Positions 11,425-22,806 of a stretch of DNA of 64,000 nt are shown one piece after another. The position numbers and the translations under genes are program-made. Each line of letters starts with the position of its first letter. Position 1 is the stretch's first letter. This DNA is from Forficula auricularia (Eukaryota > Arthropoda > Insecta > Dermaptera > Forficulidae), in contig JALMQS010000085.1 in NCBI GenBank assembly GCA_024734495.1, positions 14,050,048-14,114,047 on the forward strand. The letters are read 5' to 3'. The notes beneath the pieces were generated by a model. It was not told where the DNA came from. It did no database searches and saw only the letters and a program-made list of their open reading frames with translations.

Positions 11425-11943
11425 CACGTTACGCTCGATCTGAGAGTAGCAAAACCACCTGGTTTCCATTGGGATTGGCCTATCCCTAAGTAAGTTCTTT
11501 GACTTCTTAATAATAAAAATTTGGAACTCATATATATATTCCATTCATGCATGGGATGCAAACCGCACCTCTTAAGCAATTTTTAATCAGTTCATAAAAA
11601 TTTATTCAGGAATTACATTAAAATCCCAATCAGAATTCTAAACAATAGAATTTTTGGCAAATTTTAAATAAAATAGAATCGGAATTGATTCTAAAATAAG
11701 AGAGAAAATTATTTTTGATTAAATTCGCTTGACAATCATCAACTAATTAATAATAATAAACATATCAATTAAACAATAAAATGTCAATTTGAAAGTTTAA
11801 ATTGCAATAATGGACATGTATGAATTCAATTTTGATCCTATTTTAACTGAATTTTGAATAAAAAATTAAAATTAAATTACTTATATTGCCATTTTGCTTG
11901 GTGTCATTCTTAAAGTCAATTTTTTAACGATTTCTCATCAAGG

Positions 11944-12037
11944 AGCTTGTCCGAGGGGATAAAGAGAGGTCGCTCATGCTAATTAATTAATTTGCTTTGT
12001 GATGCCGGCTTCTCGAGTTCAAGACCCGTCGTTGCGA
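11944..12037 (+). mobile_element. tRNA-like SINE head
   Basis: A box-A-like word TTGTCCGAGGGG and, about 70 bases on, a box-B-like word GAGTTCAAGACC have the spacing of a class II (Leu/Ser-type) tRNA with a long variable arm, followed by a T/A-rich tail from 12038. The ends do not form a clean acceptor stem, so this is a tRNA-derived SINE rather than a working tRNA. Target duplications were not found. Confidence 0.45.
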
Positions 12038-12540
12038 TTATTATTTTTTAATTTTTTTTTTTTTTTTAATTCTAGAAAATGTGAATTATTTTTTAACTCC
12101 ACCATGTGATATAAATATATTTTTAAAACATATTAATCATCCTTTTTTTAAGACTAAAATTTGTTTATTATTATTTTAATCTAACAAATAAATTACTATT
12201 ACCTTAACAGGGATTCGAAAATCCATTCTAAAATTTTTGAAAATATTAAATTTAATTCAAATTATTATTAAATATGTTTTTTTCATCTTTGATTGAGCTC
12301 TTCTGTAAACGCACGTGTTTAAATAATTTATCTAATTTTAAAACCAAAAATTATTTAATTTTTAAAAATATACGTATAAAATTTATTTATTTTTTATTTA
12401 TTAAATATATTCACGAGCTAACACGAATATAGTTCTAAAACCAACTACAATATAAGGTTTCTTACACATTTACATTTAATTTTAATCATTAATTATTTTA
12501 TAGTTTATTCCAAAAAAAAAACTTGCAAACCAGCATTTAT

Positions 12541-13837
12541 ACCGGGTGAGTTTTTTCTTGAGACAGTCTTATAACTAAAAATCAATGCATTAAATGAAAA
12601 AAGTAAGTTTCAAATAAAAGTTTATTTATATCAGGGGAAACTAAACTACGCTATTGTTTGTCGACCTAGAACAAGCTTTCAAGGGTATTTCGAGGTCAAG
12701 TTCTATTTTTTAAATGGAAACCTATATGTTTCTGTACATATTTTTAATTATAAAAAAAAAAACAGAACAACTTTCAATAGAACTATTTTTTTATACGACA
12801 TTAAATAAAAAAAATATCAAATCAATTATATCTCAAAAAAATCCTAATAATTATTTTTAACAATCATTCAACTTAATTATCAAATAATAATGATCAAATA
12901 TTTAATTATTAAATAAATATTCAAATAATAATTTAATAATTTGCCCTCAGGAGCTTCATTTTATCGTGTAGTAAATCTATTTTTTTTAAAAGAAGGAAAT
13001 GTAAAGGCTACGAATAAACTTAAAAGGCCAAAATAACGAAATTGGAACTGAAATTGATCCAGAAGAATTGCGATACCTACACTAATAAACTCTGGAATGT
13101 CACAGAACAGTGTCGCAAAATTATTATTATTATTATTATTTGTTGCGTTTGGACCCTTGGGATCACGCAAAGCTTGATGTTTCTTTCTGGTTGGACCTTT
13201 CAGGTGCCTCATGTATGTATGGATTTCTTCTTGGTGTTATTCTTCCATTGTTTCTTCCTTTGAATTCGTGATGGTCCGGATCCCCCAGAATCTGAATACC
13301 CGGTTGCCACTCGAGGGTGGGTGGATTGATTACCACCTGGGGCAATCTTGTTTTTTCCTCTCACGATTCATGGTTGCTTGTTACGAAATTTTGTCCTGCG
13401 CATGCGCGAGGTTTTGTAGAACCAGAGATTGTCTGTTATTAAATTATTAATTATTATTAATTAATTTATTTAATTATGAAATATTTGATCATTATTATTT
13501 GATAATTAAGTTGAATGATTGTTAAAAAAAATTATTAGGATTTTTTATGAGATCCAATTGATTTAATATTTTTTTTATTTGACCTCGTATAAAAAAATAG
13601 TTCTAATGAAAGTTGTTCAGTTTTTCTTTTTTTAGATTAAGAATATGTACAGAGAGACATATAGGTAGCCTGTTTAAACAACAGAACTTGACCTCGAAAT
13701 ACCCTTGAAAAAAGCTTGTTCTAGGTCGACAAACAATATAGCGTTGTTTTAGTTTCCCCTGATATAAATAAACTTTTTTCATATAATGCACTGTTTTTGA
13801 GTTTAAGACTGTCTCAAGATAAAAAAACTAACCCGGT
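12541..13837. repeat. 1.3-kb palindrome (arms ~375 bp)
   Basis: Left arm 12541-12916 and right arm 13463-13837 are clear inverted copies with scattered mismatches and small indels, ending ACCGGGT on each side. The ~545-bp spacer contains a SINE fragment plus unassigned sequence. Just outside the left arm, 12521-12540 (ACTTGCAAACCAGCATTTAT) is found inverted at 45177-45196. Frames inside the arms are not gene-like. Confidence 0.75.
13140..13437 (-). mobile_element. 5'-truncated SINE fragment
   Basis: Highly similar to the 3' part of the SINE at 31519-32029: the words TTGCGTTTGGACCCTTGGGA, GTGATGGTCCGGATCC and TGCGCATGCGCGAGG occur in the same order. The adjoining ATT microsatellite (13121-13140) is the element's tail on this strand. 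The tRNA head is missing. The + strand frames over it are by-products of the SINE body. Confidence 0.75.
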
Positions 13838-14960
13838 ACATCTATAGATATTCTTCTTATTTTTTTCTCTAGTACATTTTAATTTTAAGAGTGACGTTTT
13901 CATTAAATATAATTACATTCACTTACAAAAATAAGACAAGAGAGTCTGCCGACGCATTCTTTTTTTAAAATAAATTGATGCATTCTTTTGCCTTTATTAG
14001 CGTAATTTGTGACAGCCAAGGCTCTTTCCAAGTTCAAGTAAATAGTAATTATTCTTTAAATCATCGACAGAATCTTACTGGGTGTGAAGTGGGTTTTCAA
14101 TTAGTAGAAAAATTATATATTATTAAATATCATAGCTTTTAAATAAACTAAGAGTTAAAACATGGTTTCACATCAGTTGGGATTAAGTGTAATAAATAAA
14201 GATTTAAATGCATATTTGATTGTGATTATCTGCTCATAAAACGAAAGATGATAGTTGTCATCCATGATTTATATATATAGTAGCTAACACGGATAACTTA
14301 AAATGTGACCACAAGTCTATACTCGCTATAGAGTTAAAATATATATAACTATTTCTGGATTAGAAGTCTGATTTTGAGAAGGTGTAATTCAGTGGTCCTT
14401 GAATGAAACAAACGTAATCATTTTTTCAATTTTGAATGCGAAATCCATTTATTATATAAATCCACGGAATTGTCTTGATCACAGGTATTAGTATATAATT
14501 TTACCAATAAAAATATCGAAGTACTTGTCAAGATTTTATATAGATTATAGGGACGGGGAGTAGAGACGACAGATCTGTGAAATCCACAAAATTTTTAAGT
14601 GGTAGATAAATTTAACCTAATTTATCGCACGGAGAATTTACCACTGCTCGAAGCCCTTAAAAAACTTAGTAAATTGAATTGTATCTAACTTTCTGAGATT
14701 TGGCTTGTGATCCCGACTTCTTTCCTTCTACTCTGTTCTTTTTCACGATCGAGGTGCCATCCCATACAGGCCTTTAGGGGATGCACCTTCTGGTTTATCT
14801 CCTTCTCACATCAATATTATTTAAAAAAAAAAATTGTCACTTAATGCAGATGGCATCACCAGCTTTTGATCTTAGAAATTATTTCCTACAAACTGTATTT
14901 AATTTGGTATCGCACTAAAAACGATGATAGATGCAGGTTAAGAATTAAACATACTATATC
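13838..14960. other. Unassigned AT-rich sequence with one dispersed repeat
   Basis: 14040-14091 (CTTTAAATCATCGACAGAAT and flanks) is repeated in direct orientation at 16311-16360, so at least part is repetitive. The block 14690-14815 is GC-richer and unassigned. No gene or RNA was recognised. Confidence 0.4.
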
Positions 14961-15361
14961 CAGGGGCGGACCGTGAATTTGTGAGGCCCTGGGCTAACAC
15001 TACTTGGGAGCATACTTAATTAATCAAACTAATTGCCATTTTGTCAAAAAACTGTTTTCTATAATGATGTATACTACGGTATAGGAAAAAAATTAGGACA
15101 ATAAAATATTTTATTTATATAGATATACAAACAGCAAGTTAAGAAATTAACAGTTTATGTGTACTTATGTTATATAAATTATAAAGCAACCTTTCTGCAT
15201 TTCTACCCTGCAAATTCCTTTACTTGCTCATCACATTGTAAGTCCTTTGTTAAATCACAATTTATGGAAATAATTGATAAATAATTTGAGGTTGGGGGCC
15301 ATTTATATCCACGGGGCCCTGGGCTGCCTTCCAAAAAAGCCCATATATAGATCCGCCCCTG
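14961..15361. mobile_element. hAT-type MITE (401 bp)
   Basis: Ends CAGGGGCGGACC and the complement of CAGGGGCGGATC. Flanking 8-mers ACTATATC (14953-14960) and AATATATG (15362-15369) agree at 6 of 8 positions, as expected for a diverged hAT duplication. A GGCCCTGGGCT word is repeated subterminally at both ends. Non-coding. Confidence 0.7.
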
Positions 15362-15460
15362 AATATATGCTTAACTTCTGAGCCCTTACACTCCCTCCAT
15401 GTGGATATAACATAGTAGCAACCAGAGGTTATCTTTTTGTATTCCGACTAATGATAACTT

Positions 15461-16205
15461 TTTTTTTTTTTTTTTAATGCAATCGAATGCAAGAAGGGGT
15501 GCACCAGTAAAGATGCAGCTCCTATGGATCTCGAAAGACCCTTGCATTACCGAAGAGAAGGGAAAGTTGATTAAGTGAGAGGGTGTAGACGTAGGTGTCT
15601 ATGCACTCTGGTTTTGAAGGTTTGAAGATTATACCATAGGTGCTGGGAAAGATGGAGGCTGAGAGAGAGTTCCAGTTCCTTGAAGTCATGGGGATATATG
15701 TATTGGCGAATGAAGTGGACCGGCACTTTTCTAATTTGACCACGAGAGAGTGTTGGGAGTCGGCAAAACGCGTGCTACGTGCAAAGCATGCTTTGGGGGG
15801 AATTATTGATTTCATCTCATCAGAGCATCTGCCGTGATAGTATCTAAAGAAAAGGGAAAGGGCAGAGACATTTCTTCGATGAGCCAGCGAGTCGAGGGAG
15901 TCGGTGAGGGTGGAATCGTCAATTAGCCTGACGGCTCGTTTCTGAATTGCATCCAGGGTAGCAAGAGAATATCTTGAGGCTCCTCTCCATAGATGAGAGG
16001 CGTATTTGAGACAGGGGCGGATTTGGGCCTTGTAGATGGTGAGAAGTTGTGGGGGTTTGTAAAATCGTTTGGACCTGAATAAGAAGCCAATCTTCCTTGC
16101 TGCAGATTTCGCTACAGATGAGATGTGTTCATTCCAAGACAGGTCAGATGCGACAGAGACGCCCAACTTTTTTGTTGAGGGGGTTAGCTCGAGATGAAAC
16201 ATGTT
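15461..16205 (-). mobile_element. 5'-truncated LINE, 3' end with poly(A)
   Basis: On the minus strand the tail of a non-LTR retrotransposon runs from about 16205 to a 3' UTR and a pure A run (T run at 15461-15476 on +). The A tail and 5' truncation are typical of target-primed LINE insertion. Target duplications could not be fixed. Confidence 0.8.
15522..16202 (-). pseudogene. LINE reverse transcriptase C-terminal part
   Basis: A 226-residue open frame matching the region downstream of the RT catalytic core in jockey/RTE-like LINE proteins: KLGVSVASDLSWNEHI, AARKIGFLFRSKRF, then YKAQIRPCLKYASHLW (conserved thumb-region signature) and a C-terminal RNWNSLSASIFPSTY. The catalytic YADD block and endonuclease are absent because the copy is 5'-truncated; an in-frame stop lies just upstream of the first Met. 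It is not a functional gene. A diverged relative lies at 60162-60314. Confidence 0.85.
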
Positions 16206-16857
16206 TACTAAAATAAACCTACCTACTTAGTAAAATTTTAATTTTATAATTTGTTTCGTTTCAACAAATGTTTACCTATTTTCATATTTTGGTGTCATGC
16301 AAATTAATTATTAGTAATTATTCTTTAAATCATCGACAGAATCTTCTGGGTGTGAGGTGAGATAAGAGCTAGACATAGTTCTCTACATGAAAACGTTTAT
16401 CTAATATTTTGAATCAATTAAAATTTAAGGTTTTTGTGAAACACCACCAAAAAATTTTAATTGACAATGCAATACTACAAACCTATAAAACGCATTCCCT
16501 TAGTTTAATATTTTGACTTGATACCCACCTTGAATTTTAATTTTCATTTATATGAGATTTTTTTGAGTTATCTTTAGAGATTGCAATTTGTGTACCTGTT
16601 TTTTAAAAAATTGGTGCAACTTAGAAAGATGAGAATATAAAAGGAATTTCAATCTCTAAAAATCATAGGGTTAAACCATGGGTAGTCAACCTCTTCATAC
16701 AAATCTCCCACTTTTGGACCTCTATTGGTAGTAAAATGTTCTTACCCCCCCCCCCACCTGTTCTTCAGTATTTATTGATGATTTATAAAGTAGGAAGTAA
16801 CCTTACTTAAATCAATTTATAAAATAGAGTTACAGCAAATTAAAGCATAAAATAATA

Positions 16858-17002
16858 TTTGTCTTAAGGGTTTGGCTACTGGCCCGGCAAGCTTAGTTAG
16901 CGCTTGAGTTCGATTCCTAAGGGGACGAACCTCTCTGATATGCAATGTAAAAATATTTCTCTAATATCTATGATGTCCTTAAAAGTTAAATTCATTTAAT
17001 AA
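16858..17002 (+). repeat. tRNA-related repeat, copy 1
   Basis: 145-bp block duplicated at 17219-17363 with essentially one visible difference. It contains GGCCCGGCAAGCTTAGTTAGCGC, like the 5' part of a tRNA with box A, followed almost directly by a box-B-like GAGTTCGATTCC (16906-16917). The spacing is too short for a tRNA, so it is a tRNA-derived SINE with an internal deletion. Confidence 0.6.
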
Positions 17003-17218
17003 TATTATATACTGGGTTGATTTTTGAAATAATTTCCATCTTTTTTCAAAAAAAGACACTCAAAAAGATACTTAAATCTTTGTTTTTACTGTAAAATCCA
17101 TGGGTCCCTCACTGAAAACTTTTTCAGTTTAGCAGGAATTTTCACTATTCCCTTTGAGTTGAAGGGAGTGAAAAATCTTTAGCTATAATACTTATATATG
17201 TTGGATGTCAGAGAGAGA

Positions 17219-17363
17219 TTTGTCTTAAGGGTTTGGCTACTGGCCCGGCAAGCTTAGTTAGCGCTTGGGTTCGATTCCTAAGGGGACGAACCTCTCTGAT
17301 ATGCAATGTAAAAATATTTCTCTAATATCTATGATGTCCTTAAAAGTTAAATTCATTTAATAA
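17219..17363 (+). repeat. tRNA-related repeat, copy 2
   Basis: Near-identical direct copy of 16858-17002, 361 bp downstream. The box-B-like word here is GGGTTCGATTCC, a better match to consensus. The 216-bp interval between copies has a hairpin near 17142-17180 and is otherwise unassigned. Near-identity and direct orientation suggest a recent segmental duplication or two insertions of one subfamily. Confidence 0.6.
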
Positions 17364-18064
17364 AATAATAAATTAGTAAAAAACGTGTAGTTAATTTATC
17401 ATTATATTATTACTTTGCATACATAAAAGTATGAAGTCCACTGTAATTAAGTACAATTAAATAATGGAATTTTTAATAATATCCCCGAGGCTAATGCTGC
17501 GAAGTTAAATATTGGATATCTGGTTCTATTTTTTTAAGGAAAAACGAATGTCTGGTCTCCTCTTTCAGAAATATTCAGGTGGTTCTTTTCTTTAGTCATT
17601 AAATAATTAACAGCACTAAAGCCTGATTATACGGGATATGAGAGGTAGGGAAAAGTATCAATAAATTGAATATCAGTTTCCACATACTAGTATGTGGATA
17701 TATGACAGCCAAGAATTTTTGAAAACTTGATAAAAATGTTTTTAAATAATTTTTTGAAAAATGCTTTATGTGTGTGTTTTTAAAAAGTCACTTATTTTTA
17801 AAATAACAGAAAGAATCTTCAATATCGGACAAAATCCCTACCGCCCACCAAAAAATCTCTACTATAGTATACTACTAGATTTGGGTATCACTTCTTCATA
17901 ATTAAGCTTTCGGGGGAGATTTATATTTTGTTTCATCAGATCACGCATGTCATGATACTATGTATAAATAAAAAAGAGAAAGGGCTTCAAAGATGTGCCA
18001 GAAAAAACTAGTCTAATTTTTAACTTTAATCTAGTACTATTGTTACAGCAAAGAACGTTTCTTT

Positions 18065-18281
18065 AGCCTGAAGAAAAATGTTCTAAGCTTTGTTTGATTT
18101 CTATCTAAACTTCTTGAGTCTTGTATGTCATGTCCCATTTTTCATTTAAATTATACCCTAGACAAGTTTTTATTTTATCTACTTTTTCTAAAGTTTCACC
18201 ATAAGCAGTGATAGATGGTACAATCATAGATGTCTTATTAGAGAATATGAAATTAATAATATTTGCTCTAGGCGTGGTATT
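18065..18281 (-). pseudogene. LINE reverse transcriptase relic (RTE-like)
   Basis: Reading the minus strand from 18281 gives a stop-free run of 58 codons including FIFSNKTSMIV, GETLEKVDKIK, CLGYNLNEKWDMT, then one stop and IEIKQSLEHFSSG. This order matches the RT region N-KKTKVMV / LEKVD-FKYLGYNLNEKWDMTKEIKSRIE known from endonuclease-reverse transcriptases of RTE-like LINEs. It is short and broken, hence a fossil. Different family from 15522-16202. Confidence 0.7.
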
Positions 18282-18615
18282 AATAGGGGAATCAAAACGT
18301 TTTTAAAGTAATTTTTTTCAAGTATAAAAAGTCAATATTTCTTATTATTTAGAAAAAATTAATTTTCTACTTTTGTTTTAAACGTTTGACCCTTCTCAAT
18401 TTCAATCCATTTGCGTTCAAACTTTTGAAATTGCAAAAAAAATCGATACTTTTTTAGTATTAATAAGATTAAATCATCATCCTAGAAAATGATTTCAATT
18501 AAAGGGACATTAATTTGTCCAATATAAATTTTTCATACGATAATATTTATGAAAAAGACCTTTTTCCGGCCATAGAGGTTGAATTAGGAGACTCATATAT
18601 TATACCAGTGGCCAT

Positions 18616-18873
18616 TATAGGGACCGTACTTCAAACATAAAGGAAGCACTACTGCCGAATGTAGCGCTCTCTCGTGTTTATTTATTCAAATAATTATGGG
18701 AGAATTGGGGCAAATATTGTATTATAGTATATAGTATAGTATATATCATAGATAAAATAGTGCACGGAGGATCTTGAGCGTGTCTGTTTATCTTGGACGT
18801 TTAATCAATCATCCCCCAAAGCTTATATTTTCGTCGCCAGTTGGCGCTAAAGTCGTGACGCACGGTCCCTGTA
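18616..18873. mobile_element. TIR element, AGGGACCGT ends
   Basis: TATAGGGACCGT near 18616 and the complement of CTACAGGGACCGT ending near 18873 form short inverted ends. The right part is GC-rich, with CGCCAGTTGGCGC. No transposase frame. Superfamily not determined. Confidence 0.45.
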
Positions 18874-19170
18874 GCGCGCGCGTTTAAAATAAAATAAATA
18901 ATCCTCTAACCGCTAAGTCTAAACTAAAACTTCGCTTTTTCAAAAAATAATGTTGTGAACTCAAACAAATTTAATAAACTAAGGGATCGGGAATTCAACT
19001 AGCAATATGAATATTTCCCCTAAAAATCTTTAGTATACCTACTTCTAATAGTTCTGACTGGTAAATTAATTTTTTTATAGATTCAAGATAGAAATTATAC
19101 TTTCATTAAACACTCTATGGTCTTTTCAGAATAAAATATTTAATTTCCCCTCCTTGTTAATATAGGAACC

Positions 19171-19460
19171 AAGGGGCAGTCCATAAATTATGTCACACGA
19201 ATTTCAAGATTTTTAGACACCCCTCTCCCCTGTGTCAAATTCTGTCACATTATTATTGAGCCGCCCTGTATTGTGACGTTACACTATCAATAATAATAAC
19301 CTGAAATCTAAAAATACCTATATATGAACATTTTTTAAATGTTTTATTGGACTTTTGTGACATCACAATTTTTAAGATATCTGGGCCCCCCTGTCACATT
19401 TTATCACAAATCTGAGACCCCCCCCCCTAACTGTGTGGAGTAATTTAAGGGCGGTCCCAA
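19171..19460. mobile_element. MITE with GGGGCAGTCCATAAATTA-type ends
   Basis: The left end AGGGGCAGTCCATAAATTATG pairs with the complement of the right end, GGACCGCCCTTAAATTAC; TGTCACA words recur internally. C-runs are present at about 19381 and 19420. The pattern is of an AT-rich miniature DNA transposon. Target duplication not resolved. Confidence 0.5.
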
Positions 19461-19527
19461 GAAAGCTTATCCAAACATTAATACAGAAAATTCATTATTA
19501 AAAGAAGTAATTCTAATAATGTACTAG

Positions 19528-20133
19528 TACCTAAATAGGTCGATTTTTAATCACAGCCAAAATAAAATTGAAATAAGATTTAATTTATATTTTTACCAAC
19601 GTTTACACCCGCTATGGCCATCATCAAGACGTATCACTGGCCACAAAGTTTTGAATGTAATTGCAATTAAAAATAATATTAATATACACGGAGGTTCTTT
19701 CGTTGACCCTTTTAAATCCTGAAGAAGGAGGTACTATTCTTCGAATTGTCGGATTAAAAAATTTTAAGAGAATGAAATTGATATTCTAATAAATTATTTT
19801 ATAGAAAAATACCTTTAATTAATTGCCAAATTTTAATTTATAATAATGTTTGTAATGATCTATTTGTGGAATTTAAAATAAAAAAAAAAACAATTTTATT
19901 AAAAGAAAATTGAAAAAAATGTAACTATAAATTTTTATTCAAACAACCACCTCTGAATAATTATTTCAATAAACAAAAAACCCATCAAAAACAACTTAGC
20001 CGAAGATGAGACCGTGACGGATCGAATTGTCAACCTAAGAACACCCTAACCCGTGAATTTCTTCCAAATCGTTAGAGACATTTTCGAGAAACCGATTCTA
20101 TATATACAAGAATTGCTCATTTAATATAATAAG
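19528..20133 (-). mobile_element. R690 family, copy B
   Basis: Reverse orientation relative to copy A. It ends in ACAAGAATTGCTCATTTAATATAATAAG (20108-20133) and includes GCCGAAGATGAGACCGTGAC near 19999. Hammerhead-like motifs: minus near 19600-19630 (GCTATGGCCATCATCA) and plus near 19719-19755 (CTGAAGAA, hairpin, CGAATT). The terminal hairpin end is lost or altered at about 19528-19540. Confidence 0.75.
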
Positions 20134-20969
20134 ATTATAATTAAATTATATTATATAATCGATATAATAAATTCATCCGGTGATCTATTAATAAATAAAG
20201 TTTGAAGTTAAGGAGTTTCTCCTTAAACATTTCAATGAGTTTCTCATTAATCATAGTTAGGTTATACAATAGAGGAATATTTTCATCTTCCAATTGAAAT
20301 GTCTTGACTATAATTAATTGTTATCCTTATTATTGTTACTTTGTCATCGTATTTTGTAGCCGCTTGCACAATCCGTGTTTGATCTCGACTTTTCGAATCA
20401 GAGCTGAGGTCGAGGTCAGCAATGCAATAAAAGTTTGAGTACTGATGTAAATCAAAGCGGTTACCTTTAGATGCCCTTCAACTTTTAATTTATAGACCTC
20501 AAATAAAGAGTTTATTTATGTTCAATTAACCCCATAATATACCGGATATTAATTAAATGCAAATTTATAAAGTTTGCACGACCAAACATTTGATTTAGTC
20601 CTAGCTAGGGTGGTAAAATGAGATAAATTATTTTACCACCTTAGGGTGATAAATAATATTAGGGAATGCTTTAAGAAGACATCATCACCCATCTTCTATC
20701 ATTTCTTCAAATAATTGTTCATTTAATTTTAACTTTTATAATAAATAAATTTTCAATGAAATATATATGGGGCATTCCTCGCCAAATTGGACGGATTGAA
20801 AAATTTCAATTTTTGATTTCTTTAATTTTTGACATTTTTTAGTATCCGTCAAAAAATTCTTCCTGGTAAATTTTGAAATTTTTTTTTGATCACCGGTTTA
20901 AAAGATATCGAGTGTCGGTTTTTCGCTCATACTTCTTCAAAAATAGTCCAAATTCAAGTTTTCTTTTTT

Positions 20970-21695
20970 TACATACTTTTTAGAAAAAAAATACAAAAAA
21001 ATTATTTAAAGTGTTTTTATGTGCCATTTTTAACTTTGAAAATATTAATCTTGTTTTTGAAACTGTATGTACTCTTCGATTTTTTTGTTGATAATTTTGA
21101 TAGTGGACCAATGACTATTACTATATTTTTTGCTGCTATTAACCATTATATAGGGAGTCGGGTTGTCCGAGCTGGCTAAAACGCTGGCCCCGCTTAAGCA
21201 TCGTTGATGACGATGTTCAAGCGGGAGACCCGGGTTCGAGCTTGGATAGCATATAAAATTTCGACTGGCTAAAACTCGGCTCCCTCACTAACACTACTAA
21301 CATTTTACTGATGTGCTGTCTAAATGGGCTGGGTTCCCGGGGACAATAAATAAATAAACCATTATAAAACCACTTTTTGGTATTGAGTTCTCTTTTTTTA
21401 GTTATTTTAAATTGATTTTTATCATTAACAGCTGTTTAAAATAAATAATTAGTGTTTTATTTTTTTCCAAAAAAATCAAAATCAAAAATCGAAAAAAAAA
21501 ATATTAATTATCATAGGACCACTATCAACCTGGTCTTAAAATTTGTAGAATGAATAGAAGTCTAAAATAAAAAATTATCAAAAAACTCGAAGACTACATA
21601 CAGTTTCAAAAACATAATTAAAATTTTCAAACTCAAAAAATCGCATATAACACTTTAAATAATTTTTTTTGTATTTTTTTTCTAAAAAGTATGTA
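20970..21695. repeat. Inverted repeat with a SINE in its spacer
   Basis: Left arm about 20970-21116 and right arm about 21513-21695 are imperfect inverted copies (ACATACTTTTTAGAAAAAAA, AAACTGTATGTACTCTTCGA and GATAGTGGACC have inverted partners). A SINE (21151-21356) sits between them. The + frame at 20886-21179 is arm sequence, not a gene. Confidence 0.65.
21151..21356 (+). mobile_element. tRNA-Leu-like SINE with perfect 10-bp target duplications
   Basis: The 5' part resembles a class II tRNA (leucine-type): box A TTGTCCGAGCTGG (21163-21175), box B GGTTCGAGC (21233-21241), with a long variable region between. A unique body ending GGGTTCCCGGGGAC and an AATA-repeat tail follow. Direct repeats AACCATTATA (21141-21150 and 21357-21366) bound it exactly. 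The 206-bp length and tail fit a complete SINE copied by a LINE. Confidence 0.88.
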
Positions 21696-21739
21696 AACAA
21701 AATCTTTTTTGACCATTAAAAGTTTCAAAATTGAAATAT

Positions 21740-22806
21740 TTCTAGAATATGATGAGACGGTCTGGCAGATTAAGTATATTATATCATTTGGGAAAAATTG
21801 AAGAAAATAGAGGAACTTGAGGCGTCAGATATTATATCTTTCAACTTAGACGACCTTTTCAGGAAATCCTCAATAAATTTGTTTAATGCTACAGCGGATC
21901 TGAATTCTCTTATACTCAAACTTATTTGCCTAATTTCCTATGATTCACTAAGAATACAATACAGTACAAACCACGTTTGATACTAAATTAATCTTTGCTT
22001 ATTAAATGTGAAATATTTCATATTCCAAATACAGAGATGACCATCAACAAAGCAATTGTTAATATCTATTGTCTTGTATTCGTTTGGTAATTGGTCCACC
22101 ATATATGCCAATTAATCTGCCTCTATCTGTCACATAGGTGGGTGTATTCAATATTATAGGTACGAATCCAATTAGAGCAAGCGGAAAACTTGATGCATTA
22201 ATCTACGATACCTTATTGACAGCATATTATTTATTTCCATGCATACATTATTTATAATTCTTCCAATTTCATTTATAACGGTTCCAATTAAGAATTCAGG
22301 AAACGGACTTCCTCCATAAATGCAACCTGTTCTAATCTCCCATCTACTGAATTAAATATCTTTTGAAATACATTATTTTCTTCATCTTAGTAGTCCTAAT
22401 TATGAATTAAATCTCGAGATAAATTTTGAAACTCTGATTAAAAAACTGTAAATTAAATTTAGAATTTGACTTAACAAATACTTGCCAAATAAACAAATAA
22501 TTGAATATCATTTAGATCATGTGGAAAAGATAAAGAGCAAAAATATTCATCGAAATGAAGACAGTCACAAGATTTAACAGAAGGGATTGAGAGAAAAAAT
22601 CGGCTGTACCAGTGGACAGGGACATTTTTGAGGTGATTGACAGGATGGATAGGGGACCAACAGGTAAAAGAGACTATTTAATATTGCTAACATTGTTTGT
22701 CATTGTTATATTCGGAATATAAAGATGTACCTGTATCCTATCAACAAATTGAACAATTCTTAGTCGATAATGGTTTCCAAAGGCATTTTATTAGAGCTGT
22801 TTTATC
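21740..22806. other. Unassigned sequence, no gene supported
   Basis: A short + stretch at 22583-22672 ends ACCAACAG|GTAAAAG, a fair 5' splice site, and is locally protein-like in one frame. All three frames from the nearest upstream AG (22580) contain stops, so no exon is called. Nothing else is recognisable. Confidence 0.35.

Noticed and set aside
12961..13450. Overlapping frames on both strands
   Set aside because: They cross the spacer and SINE fragment of a palindrome, including an ATT microsatellite translated as poly-Asn or poly-Ile.
16741..16756. C-run as a G-quadruplex or regulatory element
   Set aside because: A single uninterrupted run in unassigned sequence; similar runs at 19418 and 30839 look like slippage.
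22583..22672. Coding exon ending ACCAACAG|GTAAAAG
   Set aside because: All three frames from the nearest plausible 3' splice site contain stops, and no homologous protein was recognised.
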